Of a DNA stretch of 64,000 nt, positions 57,901-60,900 are shown one piece after another. This DNA is from Siphonodentalium dalli. Lineage: Eukaryota; Mollusca; Scaphopoda; Gadilida; Siphonodentaliidae. A program made the translations under genes and the position numbers. The number at the start of each line of letters is the position of its first letter. Positions within the stretch are counted from its first letter, which is position 1. The notes under the pieces are model-generated. The model ran no database searches and was not told where the DNA came from. It saw nothing but the letters and a program-made list of their open reading frames with translations. Location of the stretch: contig CP136064.1 of assembly GCA_032622095.1 (NCBI GenBank), forward strand, positions 248,715,827 through 248,779,826, written 5' to 3'.

Positions 57901-60900
57901 AAGCCTGATCTCCTTTGAGGAGAAGCTGAATAACTGACTGAACTGTGTCCATTTGAAGTTATTTTTCACAATGAACTGATTTAGTGGTTTGACATTTAGA
58001 ACTGACCTCCATTTCCCGTTTTTCTTTGGCACAAGAAAAAGAGTGCTGTAAAAACCGTCGAGAGCCATATGTTTTGGAACCATTTCTATGACATTTTTTA
58101 TCAGAAGATTTTCTATCTCCTGTTGAATCAAATTTATTTGACTGGGGAGGAACCTTGTTCTCTTTGACCCCCATAAATTTTGGATGAGTGTGGAACTCGA
58201 AAACAAAACCTTCCGTTATTGTTCGCAACACCCATTGATCGGTTGTCACTTGATGCCAGAATTTCGAAAAATGTGACAACCGACCTCCCACAGGGACTTT
58301 TGGTAAAGGATGGACGATACTTACAAGATAGTCATTGTGATCCGTATCTGCCTCATCTAGCTCTGCCCCGACCACGGATGGCATTCCCGTTCCTATTATC
58401 GTATCCTGTCGTTTTGGGAATCCGAAAGGAATCGCGCTGAAAGCCGCGATTAAAGCTGGCAGATGCACTTGTCCGACTCTCGGAAGCACGTGGTCTGTCC
58501 AGTGGTTTGTTTATCGAATTTATTTTCGCTTCCGGTCGGTCCACGGAAGAAGAGTTGTCCTTCCTCTTACGCTTATCGGCATAAGGCTTGGAACATTCAG
58601 GTAAACGTTCTTGAACATGTTTGCGTCGCTCTCTATACGAGCCTACAGCAGGGGCTCCAGCAAACAAGTTAACAACTTCGCCAAAGCTTGCTGCGAATAT
58701 AGTTGTGTAATGATTCCCATGCGAGCAGCTTGCTGCCCGCTGTATGCTGATTGTTCAATCATCTTACATGGCTGGGAATGCAGCGATGTGGACTTGGAAC
58801 CAGAATGTCCCTTCGACCCACCTTTAGTTCCATATTTCTTGGAAATGGCCTCCCCGACCAAACTTTGAAGGAACCAATGTTGGAACACTGAGGAAGTTCT
58901 CTGTCTCGTCGTCGACAGGAAATCTATCAAATGTCTTTTCAGAGACTCTCGGAAAGCAGACATAAACTTTGGAGCATCCGAACGATAACTCGACTCCAAT
59001 AAAGCTCGTTGAGCTTTGTCAATAGCCAACCCTTCCTTTTTGTTGCTATCTTTGACACGGAAACTGTCCTCGCCAAACAATTCCGCCAAACTTTTGGTAA
59101 GAGTAAAGCCTTTTACTTTCTCTGTCTCCACCCCATTGTTGGACTCCGGATCCGACAATTATCATGAGTCTACATCCCTCGCGTGAATGCTCATAACGTC
59201 CGAGTCCGAGTCTCTATCCCCTACCCTCAACCTCACACGTCGGGGTAATGGAGAATGTGACACACTATAGATTGACCAACATTGTCATTTCGGTGCACAT
59301 CATTACGGACTTGACTTTCTAACAAAATCTTAATGTGGTCCATAGAGGTGGACATGGCAGTGAACTTCGTGTTCATATCCGATTGTATAACATCACATCG
59401 GTTCTCCAGTAAAGCATACTGAGTTTTTCGATTTCGTCGAGGAGTATCCCGACCTGTGTCTGACTCCGAGACGGAATCTCGGACTCCCTCTTCAGTCATT
59501 ATATTGTAAAGTAAAATTATCAGGCTAGTATAGACCGAGCGTCCGGTTGCGAACTTCGCCAGAAAGAAAGTGGAGGGATTAGTTACAGCTGAGCGAAGTA
59601 GGACGCTGGAGTCACGTGTTTTTTGATTAGGCGTTTCGCTTCGCTTCACCGAGCGGCAAGTTGAGATTGGGCTAGAGTAGAATTCCATATGTAATATTAA
59701 TGACATGAAAGTATGAAATGAAAATGAGAGCGTTTTAGTCACATTATCGACTCACAATGAGGCGATTCTAAGAAGATTTAATATGTACGAACAATGACAT
59801 AAGCCAATTCATGACTTTTCAGGTGTACGCTCTATAACATTTGTTTTCACTGTGGCCCGCGCCATAAAACGAAATAACGGAATGACTCCATTATCTGCTT
59901 ATTTCAGAATCAAATAATCACATTATGTACATATTTCACTTTATAGGTCGATTATGTGCGTCTTTCGCGAGGTTATGTTGGATATTGCCTGTGGCCCCTA
60001 CTTTGCCGAGCACATCAAGGAATTGAATGGATGTTATCTGCGAATGCCATATGAAAACTGATTGCATGTGACATTCAATGTCAAGAAATTATTTCTAAGA
60101 TAGAGAGTTACAATACATGACCACCTGCTCTCAATGTTTTCGACAGCCGCAAACAAGAACAATGAATTTTGAAATGTCTATATGATAATTAACCCTTTAC
60201 CCAACAGAAGGGCCCTGTGCCAATGCATTCTCTTATATATGCGAGTCGACCATAGGTCGCCTCGCATATATAAGAGAATGCATTGGCTTAACACATTAAA
60301 ACTTATAAAATTGTTAAAGAATGTAAGAAAAAATGGTAAAAAGTGTTAAAAAAAGATTTTTTTTAGGCCAATGCATTCTCTTATATATGCGAGGCGACCT
60401 ATGGTCGACTCGCATATATAAGAGAATGCATTGGCACAGGGCATAACTGTAACTATCACAATGTGGTCAAGGAGCCGGTTCCAATGATATCCATATTTGT
60501 ATGGTTCTATTGAGACAGACCGAAGATATTTTAGGCTGTTGAAGCTTTATTTGGCCGGTTTGTTGGGTAAATGGTTAAGAGTGTTTATAGTTTCATATCC
60601 CATGGGTGGTGATTATCAGAGCTGTATGTGTTCATGCTTTTCGGCCTCTTTTATTGTAAAGTCTTCTACTGTAGGCTGTACATATATGTTACTAACGACT
60701 TGTATTGCTATTAATGTCCATGTTTCATTCCAATGCCGTGGTAAGTTGAACATTTATGTAGGAAAGTTTGACCATCGATCTATATACGTCGATGGTTTGA
60801 CTAATATAAATCATTGCTGGACAATCGAAACAGAAAATGTTAGCTATACGTCCCTGGATATATGTGCACTCCAATGTTTCATGCAGTGATTCATAATGAC

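Larger units (their letters stand above)
54938..59728 (-). mobile_element. DIRS-like tyrosine-recombinase retrotransposon, decayed
   Basis: About 4.8 kb on the minus strand, in the order gag (59499-58353), reverse transcriptase and RNase H (58489-56690), tyrosine recombinase (56285-about 55398). This is the standard order for DIRS elements, which lack LTRs and integrase. Inverted terminal sequences are visible as matched pairs: 54974-55062 with 59558-59646, and 55171-55217 with 59682-59728. An extra foldback at the recombinase end pairs 54938-54974 with 55137-55173. No target-site duplication is evident, as expected for recombinase-mediated insertion. All reading frames carry breaks, so it is non-functional. 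Confidence 0.85.

Noticed and set aside
60497-60889. 130-residue plus-strand open frame in the vWA 10 intron
   Set aside because: Starts inside a MITE arm and has no recognisable motif; lies just before the real acceptor at 60914.
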